Assembly (NCBI GenBank): GCA_003164305.1
Contig: PLSZ01000533.1
Coordinates: forward strand, 1-7,217
Length of the DNA: 7,217 nucleotides
DNA from: Acetobacteraceae bacterium
GTDB lineage: Bacteria; Pseudomonadota; Alphaproteobacteria; Acetobacterales; Acetobacteraceae
Reading direction: 5' to 3'
The notes under the pieces were generated by a model, which ran no database searches, was not told the origin of the DNA, and saw only the letters and a program-made list of their open reading frames with translations. Shown here piece after piece: positions 1-6,193 of the stretch (within the stretch, counting starts at the first letter, position 1; each line of letters opens with the position of its first letter). A program made the translations under genes and the position numbers.

Positions 1-191
1 ACATGACGGTGCGCGACAACATGGCCTTTTCGTTGCTGCTGGCGAAGATGCCGAGAGCCATGATCGATCAGCAAGTGGAGCGTGCCGCGCGGATTTTGGG
101 GCTGATGCCCTATTTGAATCGTTATCCCCGCCAGCTTTCGGGCGGGCAACGTCAGCGAGTGGCGATGGGCCGTGCGATCGTCCGGGATTGA
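1..191 (+). pseudogene. Truncated sugar-type ABC importer ATPase (MalK/UgpC family), fragment
   Basis: The window opens inside this gene: the first two bases complete a His codon, giving the family's Pro-His-Met-Thr-Val-type stretch that follows the Q-loop. The frame then shows the helical subdomain and the ABC signature LSGGQ (bases 135-149), followed by [13 protein letters not shown]. In intact family members the next residues are the Walker B strand and Asp-Glu-Pro, then the D-loop, the switch His and a C-terminal regulatory (TOBE-type) domain. Here a TGA at 189-191 stops the frame right after the Asp, and the following DNA encodes a permease in another frame. Without Walker B and the switch region the product cannot hydrolyse ATP. 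Intact relatives power uptake of sugars, polyols or glycerol phosphate at the inner membrane. Walker A would lie upstream of the window. Family assignment is firm; the substrate cannot be told. Confidence 0.85.
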
Positions 192-436
192 TCTCGGCCG
201 GCATCTTCGCCTTCACGTTGTCCTGGAGCGAGTTCATTTACGCGCTGGCGTTCATTCAGTCGACCGACAAGAAAACCGTTCCGGTCGCGATCCTGACTGA
301 GTTGGTTACAGGCGATGTGTATCAGTGGGGTGCTCTGATGGCCGGATCGCTGCTGGGATCGGTTCCGGTGACACTGATCTACTCGTTCTTCGTCGAGTAT
401 TATGTTTCATCGATGACGGGAGCCGTGAAGGAATAA
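179..436 (+). pseudogene. C-terminal remnant of a MalG-type sugar ABC transporter permease
   Basis: The frame from about 179 reads [10 protein letters not shown], which matches the conserved stretch just after the EAA loop of MalG-family permeases. It continues through two hydrophobic segments: one around SAGIFAFTLSWSEFIYALAF and one around GALMAGSLLGSVPVTLIYSF. It ends in the typical tail VSSMTGAVKE and TAA (434-436). About 85 codons remain of a normal ~275-300. The N-terminal membrane helices and the EAA motif that docks on the ATPase are missing, replaced by the ATPase fragment in a different frame. A TTG at 188 could start an 82-residue peptide, but I see no ribosome binding site and expect no transporter function. 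The intact protein would form half of the membrane channel of a binding-protein-dependent carbohydrate importer. Confidence 0.85.
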
Positions 437-479
437 GTCGCGGTAGGGACGCTCATTGCTGAGCGCCCCTACCGCGACT
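436..479. terminator. Long hairpin between convergent genes, probable terminator
   Basis: A perfect 13-bp outer stem (436-448 with 467-479) encloses a 6-bp inner stem (450-455 with 460-465) separated by one A/C mismatch, with a 4-nt loop TTGC at 456-459. It sits exactly between the permease remnant, whose stop is at 434-436, and the mutY stop (469-471), which lies inside the right arm. Read on the minus strand the stem is followed by TTATTCCTT, a moderately U-rich tail, so it fits an intrinsic terminator for mutY. Read on the plus strand it is followed by GGGCCCC, with no U tract, so termination of the transporter transcript would depend on the stem alone or on Rho. Termination is inferred from structure and position. 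Confidence 0.75.
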
Positions 480-1527
480 GGGCCCCGGCGGCCTGAACAC
501 ATTTCCGCATGACCGAGGGCAACGCAATCTCGTTCAACCGTGTCAAAGGGTGAACGAATCCATCTCCCTCAATCGACCCTACCTGGGCGGCGAAGAGGTC
601 GATGGTGAGTTGGAAATGCGTGAAGCCGTGATGAACCTGGCCGATTGGCCGCCAGGCGACCGGCATGGGTGCGTGCATCATCGCTTCTGTTTCATGCCAT
701 TTGACGTCACGCCAGGCCGTTCCAGGCAATTCGACCATGCCGCCCAGTAAGCCAGTGGCCGGGCGTCGCCGGAGCAGCACATTCCCATTCGGATCGGTGA
801 GCCAGAAATGCACCCCGTGGCGCAACGGACGTTGCTTCTTCGCCGCACGACGAGGCAATTCACCCGCGATCCCGAGCCGACGGGCGGTGCACGGTTCCAT
901 CCAGGGGCAAAGCGAGCAGGCCGGCGATGTCGGCGAACAGATTGTCGCACCCAGATCGAACAGGGCCTGAGTGAAATCACTCGGCCGCTCCTTCGCATCG
1001 GGATCCTCGCCCAGTTGATCGGCCGCGGCGCGGATGGCGGGCTTCACGGCGGGCAGGGGTTCGCTGAGCGCGAAAAGCCGCGCTGTCACCCGTTCGACGT
1101 TTCCGTCAATCGGCACGGTCGGCACGCCAAAGGCGATGGAGGCGATGGCGGAAGCAGTATATGCGCCGATGCCGGGCAGTCGCGCCAATCCCGACAGATC
1201 GCGCGGAAACCCGCCCAATCGCACCACCTCGCCGGCACAGGCATGAAGATTGCGGGCACGCGCGTAATATCCCAGACCGGCCCATCGGCTGAGTACCTCG
1301 TCCAACTCGGCGGCGGCGAGGGCCTCAATGGTGGGAAAGCGGCTTACGAAGCTTTCATAGTAGGGTATGACTGCCGCGACCGTTGTTTGCTGTAACATGA
1401 TCTCGCTGAGCCAGACCTCGTACGGATCCGCCATCCGTCCGGGTTCGGCGCGCCAGGGCAGCCGGCGGCGATGGCGGTCGTACCAGGCCAGCAACGCACG
1501 AGCGGGAAAGATGGCGGAAGACGACAC
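469..1527 (-). CDS. mutY: A/G-specific adenine DNA glycosylase MutY
   Basis: MutY removes adenine mispaired with 8-oxoguanine in base excision repair, preventing G:C to T:A changes. With the GTG start at 1527 the protein has 352 residues, the usual family size. Visible features in order: catalytic Glu42 in WLSEIMLQQTTV; helix-hairpin-helix LPGIGAYTASA (117-127); catalytic Asp141 in PIDGNVERV; the 4Fe-4S cluster cysteines C197-x6-C204-x2-C207-x5-C213; and a C-terminal NUDIX-like domain (about 235-350) with the Phe-Thr-His motif at 302-304 that contacts 8-oxoG. The reverse frame stays open far upstream, but homology begins at about ARALLAWYDRHRRRLPWR, so the long extension is antisense shadow over dciA. 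GTG at 1527 is the only nearby in-frame start; its ribosome site is weak. The gene is convergent with the transporter remnant and head-to-head with dciA. All catalytic residues are present, so it should be functional. Confidence 0.96.
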   Translation of the reverse strand: MSSSAIFPARALLAWYDRHRRRLPWRAEPGRMADPYEVWLSEIMLQQTTVAAVIPYYESFVSRFPTIEALAAAELDEVLSRWAGLGYYARARNLHACAGEVVRLGGFPRDLSGLARLPGIGAYTASAIASIAFGVPTVPIDGNVERVTARLFALSEPLPAVKPAIRAAADQLGEDPDAKERPSDFTQALFDLGATICSPTSPACSLCPWMEPCTARRLGIAGELPRRAAKKQRPLRHGVHFWLTDPNGNVLLRRRPATGLLGGMVELPGTAWRDVKWHETEAMMHAPMPVAWRPIGQVHHGFTHFQLTIDLFAAQVGSIEGDGFVHPLTRLNEIALPSVMRKCVQAAGAQSR

Positions 1528-2026
1528 GCACTCGGGTATGACAAAGCTTTCGCGAGGCGTCCATGGGCCGCGCCCGATAGGCGCACTCGTCCCGATAGTC
1601 GCTCGAACCGCCTTCGGTCGGGTGGCATCTGGCGTCGCGCGGCTTACTGAGGCATGGCCCGGGATTGTCGGGCCAACCCTCGCCGACGTGACCGAACCGC
1701 GCCGTTTGGTCCAGGGAACATTGACCATTGGCTGCTCGGGGCCGGTGGCGATGGAATTACAGCATTTGTCCGAAGAGCTGGTTGGCCGGGTGAACCAATA
1801 TCTCGGCTCCTCGGTGGTGCGGAATTTGCGCTTCGCGCAAACCATGACCGCTCGCTCTCCTCCCCGCAAAGGGCGGGTCCCCACCAAAGTAATGGAGCAG
1901 GCGGCGGCCGAAGCAGTCGCCCATCTGCCCGAAGGCCCGCTTCGGTCAGCCCTGGCGGCACTGGGCCGGGCGGTCCTGATCGAATCCGCTTCACGACTCG
2001 GAAAACAACCCCGTACAAGATGTTGA
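1511..2026 (+). CDS. dciA: DUF721 protein, DciA-like replicative helicase loader/operator
   Basis: This 171-residue protein carries the DUF721 core: Trp-x-x-Ile-Val-Gly around residues 49-54, then PRRLVQGTLTI, a helix with EL, and NQYLGSSVVRNLRF around 95-108. DUF721 proteins include DciA, which supports loading or activity of the DnaB helicase in bacteria lacking DnaC/DnaI-type loaders; that role is known for other members and inferred here. The C-terminal third (after about residue 110) is basic, then Ala/Leu-rich, and less conserved. Two ATG starts are possible: 1511, with GGGA/AAAG just upstream, overlaps the proposed mutY start by 17 bp; 1538 gives 162 residues and leaves a 10-bp gap. 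Both keep the whole domain. The gene is first in a forward run, with dsbA starting 7 bp after its TGA. Position between mutY and a DsbA-like gene before smc fits alphaproteobacterial DUF721 genes. Confidence 0.87.
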   Translation: MAEDDTHSGMTKLSRGVHGPRPIGALVPIVARTAFGRVASGVARLTEAWPGIVGPTLADVTEPRRLVQGTLTIGCSGPVAMELQHLSEELVGRVNQYLGSSVVRNLRFAQTMTARSPPRKGRVPTKVMEQAAAEAVAHLPEGPLRSALAALGRAVLIESASRLGKQPRTRC

Positions 2027-2033
2027 GGTCATT

Positions 2034-2645
2034 ATGCTTACACGTCGCCAAAATCTACTAGCTGTTGTCGCTGGTGCGACCCTCGCTTACGGCCTTGGGT
2101 CGTCGGGCGCCGCGCGCGCGGACGACCTGACCGAGGCCGAGCGTGGCATTGGCAAGCCCGACGCGAAAACCACCGTGATCGAGTTTTTCTCTTTGACGTG
2201 TTCGCATTGCGCGGCCTTCGCCGCGGGCACGATGCCCAAAGTGAAGTCCGACCTGATCGATACCGGCAAAGTCCGTTGGGTCTTCCACGACTACCCGCTG
2301 GATCAGATCGCGCTGCTGGCGGCGCAAATTGCCCGGTATCTGCCGATCGATCGTTATGAACCGTTCGTCAACGCGCTCCTCGCGACACAGGATCGTTGGG
2401 CCTTCGCCCGTGACGCGAATCATACCGAGGAATTGTGGAAGACCGCCGGGTTGGCGGGCATGAGCCGTGCCACCTTCGACAAAGCGGTCGCCGACGATGG
2501 CCTCAAGAACTGGATTCTGAAGCAGCAACAGGCTGATCAGGACAAATGGAAGATCGATTCAACCCCTAGCTTCGTGATCGACGGAACGAAATACGCGGGC
2601 GAAATGAACTTCGACGCGTTCCGTAAATTGATCCCGGGCGCTTAG
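2034..2645 (+). CDS. Exported DsbA-like thiol:disulfide oxidoreductase
   Basis: This 203-residue secreted thioredoxin-fold protein probably forms or shuffles disulfide bonds in periplasmic proteins. The N-terminus has a signal peptide: Thr-Arg-Arg-Gln-Asn-Leu-Leu, a hydrophobic stretch (8-22) and a likely cleavage site after Ala-Arg-Ala (residue 29). The paired arginines resemble a Tat signal, though Sec export is also possible. The mature part begins with the first beta strand (VIEFFSLT), followed by the redox site Cys56-Ser-His-Cys59, a helical insertion (about 90-170) and the cis-proline loop Ser-Thr-Pro178-Ser-Phe. It ends with the family's FxxFRKLI-type tail. ATG 2034 is preceded by TGAGGT (2024-2029), a good ribosome site that overlaps the dciA stop. 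The gene lies between dciA and smc; no DsbB partner is present in the window. I leave the symbol empty because DsbA, DsbC/ScsC-like and BdbD-like members share this architecture. Confidence 0.93.
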   Translation: MLTRRQNLLAVVAGATLAYGLGSSGAARADDLTEAERGIGKPDAKTTVIEFFSLTCSHCAAFAAGTMPKVKSDLIDTGKVRWVFHDYPLDQIALLAAQIARYLPIDRYEPFVNALLATQDRWAFARDANHTEELWKTAGLAGMSRATFDKAVADDGLKNWILKQQQADQDKWKIDSTPSFVIDGTKYAGEMNFDAFRKLIPGA

Positions 2646-2687
2646 GGGAGGCGGTCGGGGGGGATGATTGCCGGTCAGTTTCAGTAA
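2644..2687 (+). promoter_or_regulatory. smc translation-initiation region with an overlapping 7-codon ORF
   Basis: Upstream of the smc TTG start (2668) lie AGGGGAGG (2644-2651) and a run of seven G (2657-2663), the latter 4 nt from the TTG. A TGA in the smc frame at 2665-2667 directly precedes the TTG, so no longer start is possible. The same bases contain an ATG at 2664 in another frame, which would be read for seven codons (MIAGQFQ) to TAA at 2685-2687. That ATG could compete with or feed ribosomes to the TTG. The layout is directly visible; any regulatory effect is inference. Confidence 0.5.
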
Positions 2688-5600
2688 ACTCCGCATTACT
2701 GGTTTCAAGAGCTTCGCGGAGCCGACGGGCGTCGATATCCTCCCCGGACTGACTGGAATCGTCGGTCCGAATGGCTGCGGCAAATCCAACATCGTTGAAG
2801 CCTTGCGATGGGCCATGGGCGAAAGCAGTGCCCGTGGCCTGCGAGGCGGCGAGATGGAGGACGTGATCTTCGCCGGTACCACCGGCCGTCCGTCCCGCAA
2901 TATCGCCGAGGTCGTGGTGACCTTAAACGATACGCATGGCGTCGCCCCTCCGCCATTTCATGAACAGGCGGAACTGGAAATTCAGCGCCGGATCGAGCGA
3001 GGCGCGGGCTCAAACTACCGGATCAACGGCAAGGAAGCGCGGGCACGCGATGTGCAGACGTTGTTCGCGGACCTCGCGTCGGGGTCGCGAGCATCGGCCA
3101 TGGTCAGCCAGGGCCGGGTTGGCGCGTTGGTCGGCGCCCGCCCAGAGGAGAGGCGCGCGGTGCTTGAGGAGGCGGCGGGGATCACGGGCCTCCATGCTCG
3201 TCGGCATGAAGCGGAATTGAAGCTGCGGGCGGCCGAGGCGAACCTCTCGCGAGCCGAAGATTTGCGCACACAATTGGAAACCCAACTCGGCTCGCTGAAG
3301 CGTCAGGCGCGACAGGCGAGTCGCTACCGCAATATATCCGGGGCGATACGCGCGGCCGAAGCGGAACTGCTGTCGATCCTGCGTGCGCGAGCGGAGCGGG
3401 ATCGCGCGATGGCCGGGGCGACGTTACGGGAAACCGAAGCCGCCGTGGCCGAGGCAGCGAAGATTGTCTCCATAACCGGTGCCGTGGCGGTGGAGACCGC
3501 CAACGCTCTCGCGCCGCTCAGAGAAATCGAGGCGACCTCGCGTACGACGTTGGAACGCTGCCGCGTCGCGCGGGAGCATCTGGCGGCGGAGGAGGACCGT
3601 GCGCGAGCGGCCCTTGAAGAAGCGCGCCGCCGGCTGGCCCAATTGCGGGATGATCTGGGACACGCCGAACAGATTCGTACTGATGCGTTGGCGGCTGAGG
3701 CCCGGTTGGCGGCGGAAGACGGGATTCTGGCGGAGGCAGCGTCCGCCTTCCCGGACAAGGCACGCGCGATAGAAGCGGAAGCCGTTCAGGCGGCTGGTCT
3801 GGCGGTCGAGGCGGAACGTGACGCCAATCGCGCGACCGAGGCTGCCGCGGAGGCGACGGCCCAGGTCCAGAGCGCGATGCGGGCGATGACGCAGGCCGAG
3901 CAAAGATCGCAGCGCCTGCGTGAGCAACTTGCAAAAGCCCGTGATGAGCATGCGAAGCTCACTGCCGCGCAGGTCGATGCCGCGCTGTTGAATTCGGCGG
4001 TGGATGAGGAGGCGGCGGCGCAAAGTGCTCTGGCCGAAGCCAGGGCGGCGGTCGAAAGTGCCGAGCAAACCCATGCGGCGGCGGCGGCGGCTCTCGCGGT
4101 GGCCCGGGATACGCGCAGCAAGGCGGAAGGAGCACGCGCGAAGCTGGCAGCCGAGACGCAGGCTCTCGCGGAAGTGCTCGCGGTGAAGGACGGCGAGACC
4201 TGGCCGCCGATGATCGACTCTTTGACGGCGCCGGCGGGCCTTGAAACAGCGCTCGGCGCGGCGCTTGGAGAGGAATTGACGTCGGCGCTCGATCCCGACG
4301 CCGACCGCCACTGGCGGGTGCTGCCGCCGTTCGCGGACGTGGCGCCATTGCCGGCCGGGGCGACCGCGCTGGCAGAGATGATTGAGGCACCGGTGGCTCT
4401 GACCCGGTCACTGTCGCAGATCGGTCTGGTCGAGGATGAGCAGGCGGCGTGGGAGTGCCACGCCGATATGTCGCCAGGTCAGCTCCTGGTTTCACGCGCC
4501 GGCGCTGTGTGGCGGTGGGATGGATATACGATTCGGGCGGGTGCGCCGACCCCGGCCGCCGTGCGACTTCGTCAGCGAAATCGCCTCAACGGCTTGCGAG
4601 AGGCGTTATCCAGGGCCGAACAGGAAGCCGAACGGACCGGCTCGGCGCAGACTGAGGCGGAGCAACGGGCGCGAGCAGCCTCGGTCGAGGAGCAATCCGC
4701 GCGGAATACCCGCCGGGAGATGGAGAACCGCCACGAACGAGCGCGTGCCGCATTGGTGGGGCTGCGCGGTCAGGCGGCCACCGCCGCGGCTCGGCTTGCT
4801 GGCGTGGATGAGCAACTCCTCCGGCTGGAGCATGAGTGCCGGGAGGCAACGGCTGTCTTTGGCGACGCACGGGCGGCGTACGACGCCCGACCCGACGTCG
4901 AAGGCTTGCGCGCGGCGGTCGAACAATCCCGCGCCACCCTGATGGCGGCGCGTTCTCGTGAGTCGGCCGCCCTGGCCGCGCGAAACGCGTTGGCCCGCGA
5001 ACAGGCGGTTTGCGCCGATCGCCGCCGCGCGATCGCGTCCGAACGCACTCTTTGGACCGATCGGTCTCGCGATTCTTCAGCGCGGGTCGCGGGACTGACC
5101 GAGCGCCTGGACCTCGCCGGGACAGAAATGGTGGCATTGGAAGCCGCGCCCGCCCAGGCGGCCGCTCGCCAATCGGAGGCAATGGAAGCGTTGGGGGCGG
5201 CCGAAGGCGAGCATCGGCGAGCTGCCGACAGGTTAAAGGAGGCCGCCGCGACCGCTTCCGAAGCGGACCGCGCCGCTCGATCGGCCGAATTGACGCTGGC
5301 TGGCCACCGTGAGACGGCCGTTCGTGCCGAAGGGGCGGCGCAACAGGCCAGTCACGCCTGGGGGACGGTCGCTGAGCGCATCCTGGAGCGTCTGGGCGCC
5401 AATCCGGAGTTGCCGGAGCCGCCGGCCGTTCTCTCACCCGAGATTGAGAGCAAGGCACGCGGACGGCTCGATCGCCTGACCAAGGAACGTGACGAAATGG
5501 GCCCGGTCAACCTTCGCGCTGAGACCGAGGCGGAAGCGATTGAACAACAAATCGCGACGATCGACACCGACCGGGCGGAGCTTTCGACCGCAATCGCCCG

Positions 5601-6162
5601 GCTGCGAGGTTCCATCGGTAATCTGAACCGCGAGGGGCGCGAACGCCTCACTGAGGTGTTCCAGGCGGTGGATCGGCACTTCCAGCAACTGTTCACGCGG
5701 ATGTTTGGTGGTGGCCGCGCGCACCTCGCCTTGGTCGGTTCCGACGACCCATTGCAGGCTGGACTGGAGATCTACGCTCAACCACCGGGCAAGAAGCTGG
5801 CCGCGCTCTCATTGCTGTCGGGCGGTGAGCAGGCTTTAACCGCGTTGTCGCTCATTTTCGCTGTGTTCCGATGCAATCCGGCGCCGATCTGTGTGTTGGA
5901 CGAAGTGGATGCTCCGCTGGATGACGCCAACGTGGAGCGGTTCTGCATGTTGCTCGAAGATATCGAGCGCGAAACCAGGACCCGATTTCTGGTTGTCACG
6001 CATCATCCGATGACCATGGCGCGGATGGATCGCTTGTACGGCGTCACGATGCAGGAACGTGGGGTGTCGCGCCTGCTGTCGGTCGATCTCGCGCACGCGG
6101 CGGCGATGGTCGATCAGAGACAATTGCCGCTGGAAGAGTTCTCCGGGTTGGCAGCGGATTGA
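2668..6162 (+). CDS. smc: Chromosome segregation/condensation ATPase Smc
   Basis: Smc is the long coiled-coil ATPase that, with ScpA and ScpB, organises and separates replicated chromosomes by loop extrusion. The 1164 residues match the family length. The N-terminal half of the ATPase head has FKSF near residue 13 and Walker A GPNGCGKS at 33-40; an Ala/Glu/Arg-rich coiled coil covers about 165-505. A compact hinge of the proteobacterial type (about 508-630, with WRWDGYTIRAGAPTPAA near its end) is followed by the returning coiled coil to about 1000. The C-terminal head has the signature LSGGEQ (1050-1055), Walker B ICVLDEVDAP with Asp1078-Glu1079, and a switch His in VVTHHP. The TTG start is fixed by an in-frame TGA directly before it; the next in-frame Met would delete Walker A. 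It starts 22 bp after the dsbA-like stop. All ATPase motifs are intact. ScpA/ScpB are not in the window. Confidence 0.98.
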   Translation: MPVSFSKLRITGFKSFAEPTGVDILPGLTGIVGPNGCGKSNIVEALRWAMGESSARGLRGGEMEDVIFAGTTGRPSRNIAEVVVTLNDTHGVAPPPFHEQAELEIQRRIERGAGSNYRINGKEARARDVQTLFADLASGSRASAMVSQGRVGALVGARPEERRAVLEEAAGITGLHARRHEAELKLRAAEANLSRAEDLRTQLETQLGSLKRQARQASRYRNISGAIRAAEAELLSILRARAERDRAMAGATLRETEAAVAEAAKIVSITGAVAVETANALAPLREIEATSRTTLERCRVAREHLAAEEDRARAALEEARRRLAQLRDDLGHAEQIRTDALAAEARLAAEDGILAEAASAFPDKARAIEAEAVQAAGLAVEAERDANRATEAAAEATAQVQSAMRAMTQAEQRSQRLREQLAKARDEHAKLTAAQVDAALLNSAVDEEAAAQSALAEARAAVESAEQTHAAAAAALAVARDTRSKAEGARAKLAAETQALAEVLAVKDGETWPPMIDSLTAPAGLETALGAALGEELTSALDPDADRHWRVLPPFADVAPLPAGATALAEMIEAPVALTRSLSQIGLVEDEQAAWECHADMSPGQLLVSRAGAVWRWDGYTIRAGAPTPAAVRLRQRNRLNGLREALSRAEQEAERTGSAQTEAEQRARAASVEEQSARNTRREMENRHERARAALVGLRGQAATAAARLAGVDEQLLRLEHECREATAVFGDARAAYDARPDVEGLRAAVEQSRATLMAARSRESAALAARNALAREQAVCADRRRAIASERTLWTDRSRDSSARVAGLTERLDLAGTEMVALEAAPAQAAARQSEAMEALGAAEGEHRRAADRLKEAAATASEADRAARSAELTLAGHRETAVRAEGAAQQASHAWGTVAERILERLGANPELPEPPAVLSPEIESKARGRLDRLTKERDEMGPVNLRAETEAEAIEQQIATIDTDRAELSTAIARLRGSIGNLNREGRERLTEVFQAVDRHFQQLFTRMFGGGRAHLALVGSDDPLQAGLEIYAQPPGKKLAALSLLSGGEQALTALSLIFAVFRCNPAPICVLDEVDAPLDDANVERFCMLLEDIERETRTRFLVVTHHPMTMARMDRLYGVTMQERGVSRLLSVDLAHAAAMVDQRQLPLEEFSGLAAD

Positions 6163-6193
6163 CGAACCCCTGGGGTCGGTTCACCCAGGACGG

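Noticed and set aside
188..436. Independent 82-residue membrane protein starting at TTG 188
   Set aside because: The sequence is the exact tail of a MalG-type permease, and no ribosome site precedes the TTG; better read as a remnant.
1528..1887. Reverse open frame continuing upstream of mutY, as if MutY had a 120-residue N-terminal extension
   Set aside because: The extension is antisense to dciA, shows no domain I recognise, and family homology begins at about ARALLAWYDRH; it is a by-product of high GC content.
4075..4091. Run of GCG trinucleotides in smc
   Set aside because: It encodes a short Ala run in a coiled coil that is Ala-rich throughout; no sign of a regulatory or expanded repeat.
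3424..4311. 295-codon reverse open frame over the first Smc coiled coil
   Set aside because: Mirror of Ala/Glu/Arg coiled-coil codons, rich in Arg and Leu, no recognisable domain or start signal.
4586..5458. 290-codon reverse open frame inside smc
   Set aside because: Its translation is Arg/Pro-rich and low in complexity, it lies wholly antisense to an intact conserved gene, and no motif is visible; typical GC-rich shadow.
6164..6182. Short inverted repeat GAACC/GGTTC between smc and the exporter, as a terminator
   Set aside because: Only a 5-bp stem with a 9-nt loop and no U tract; too weak to call.
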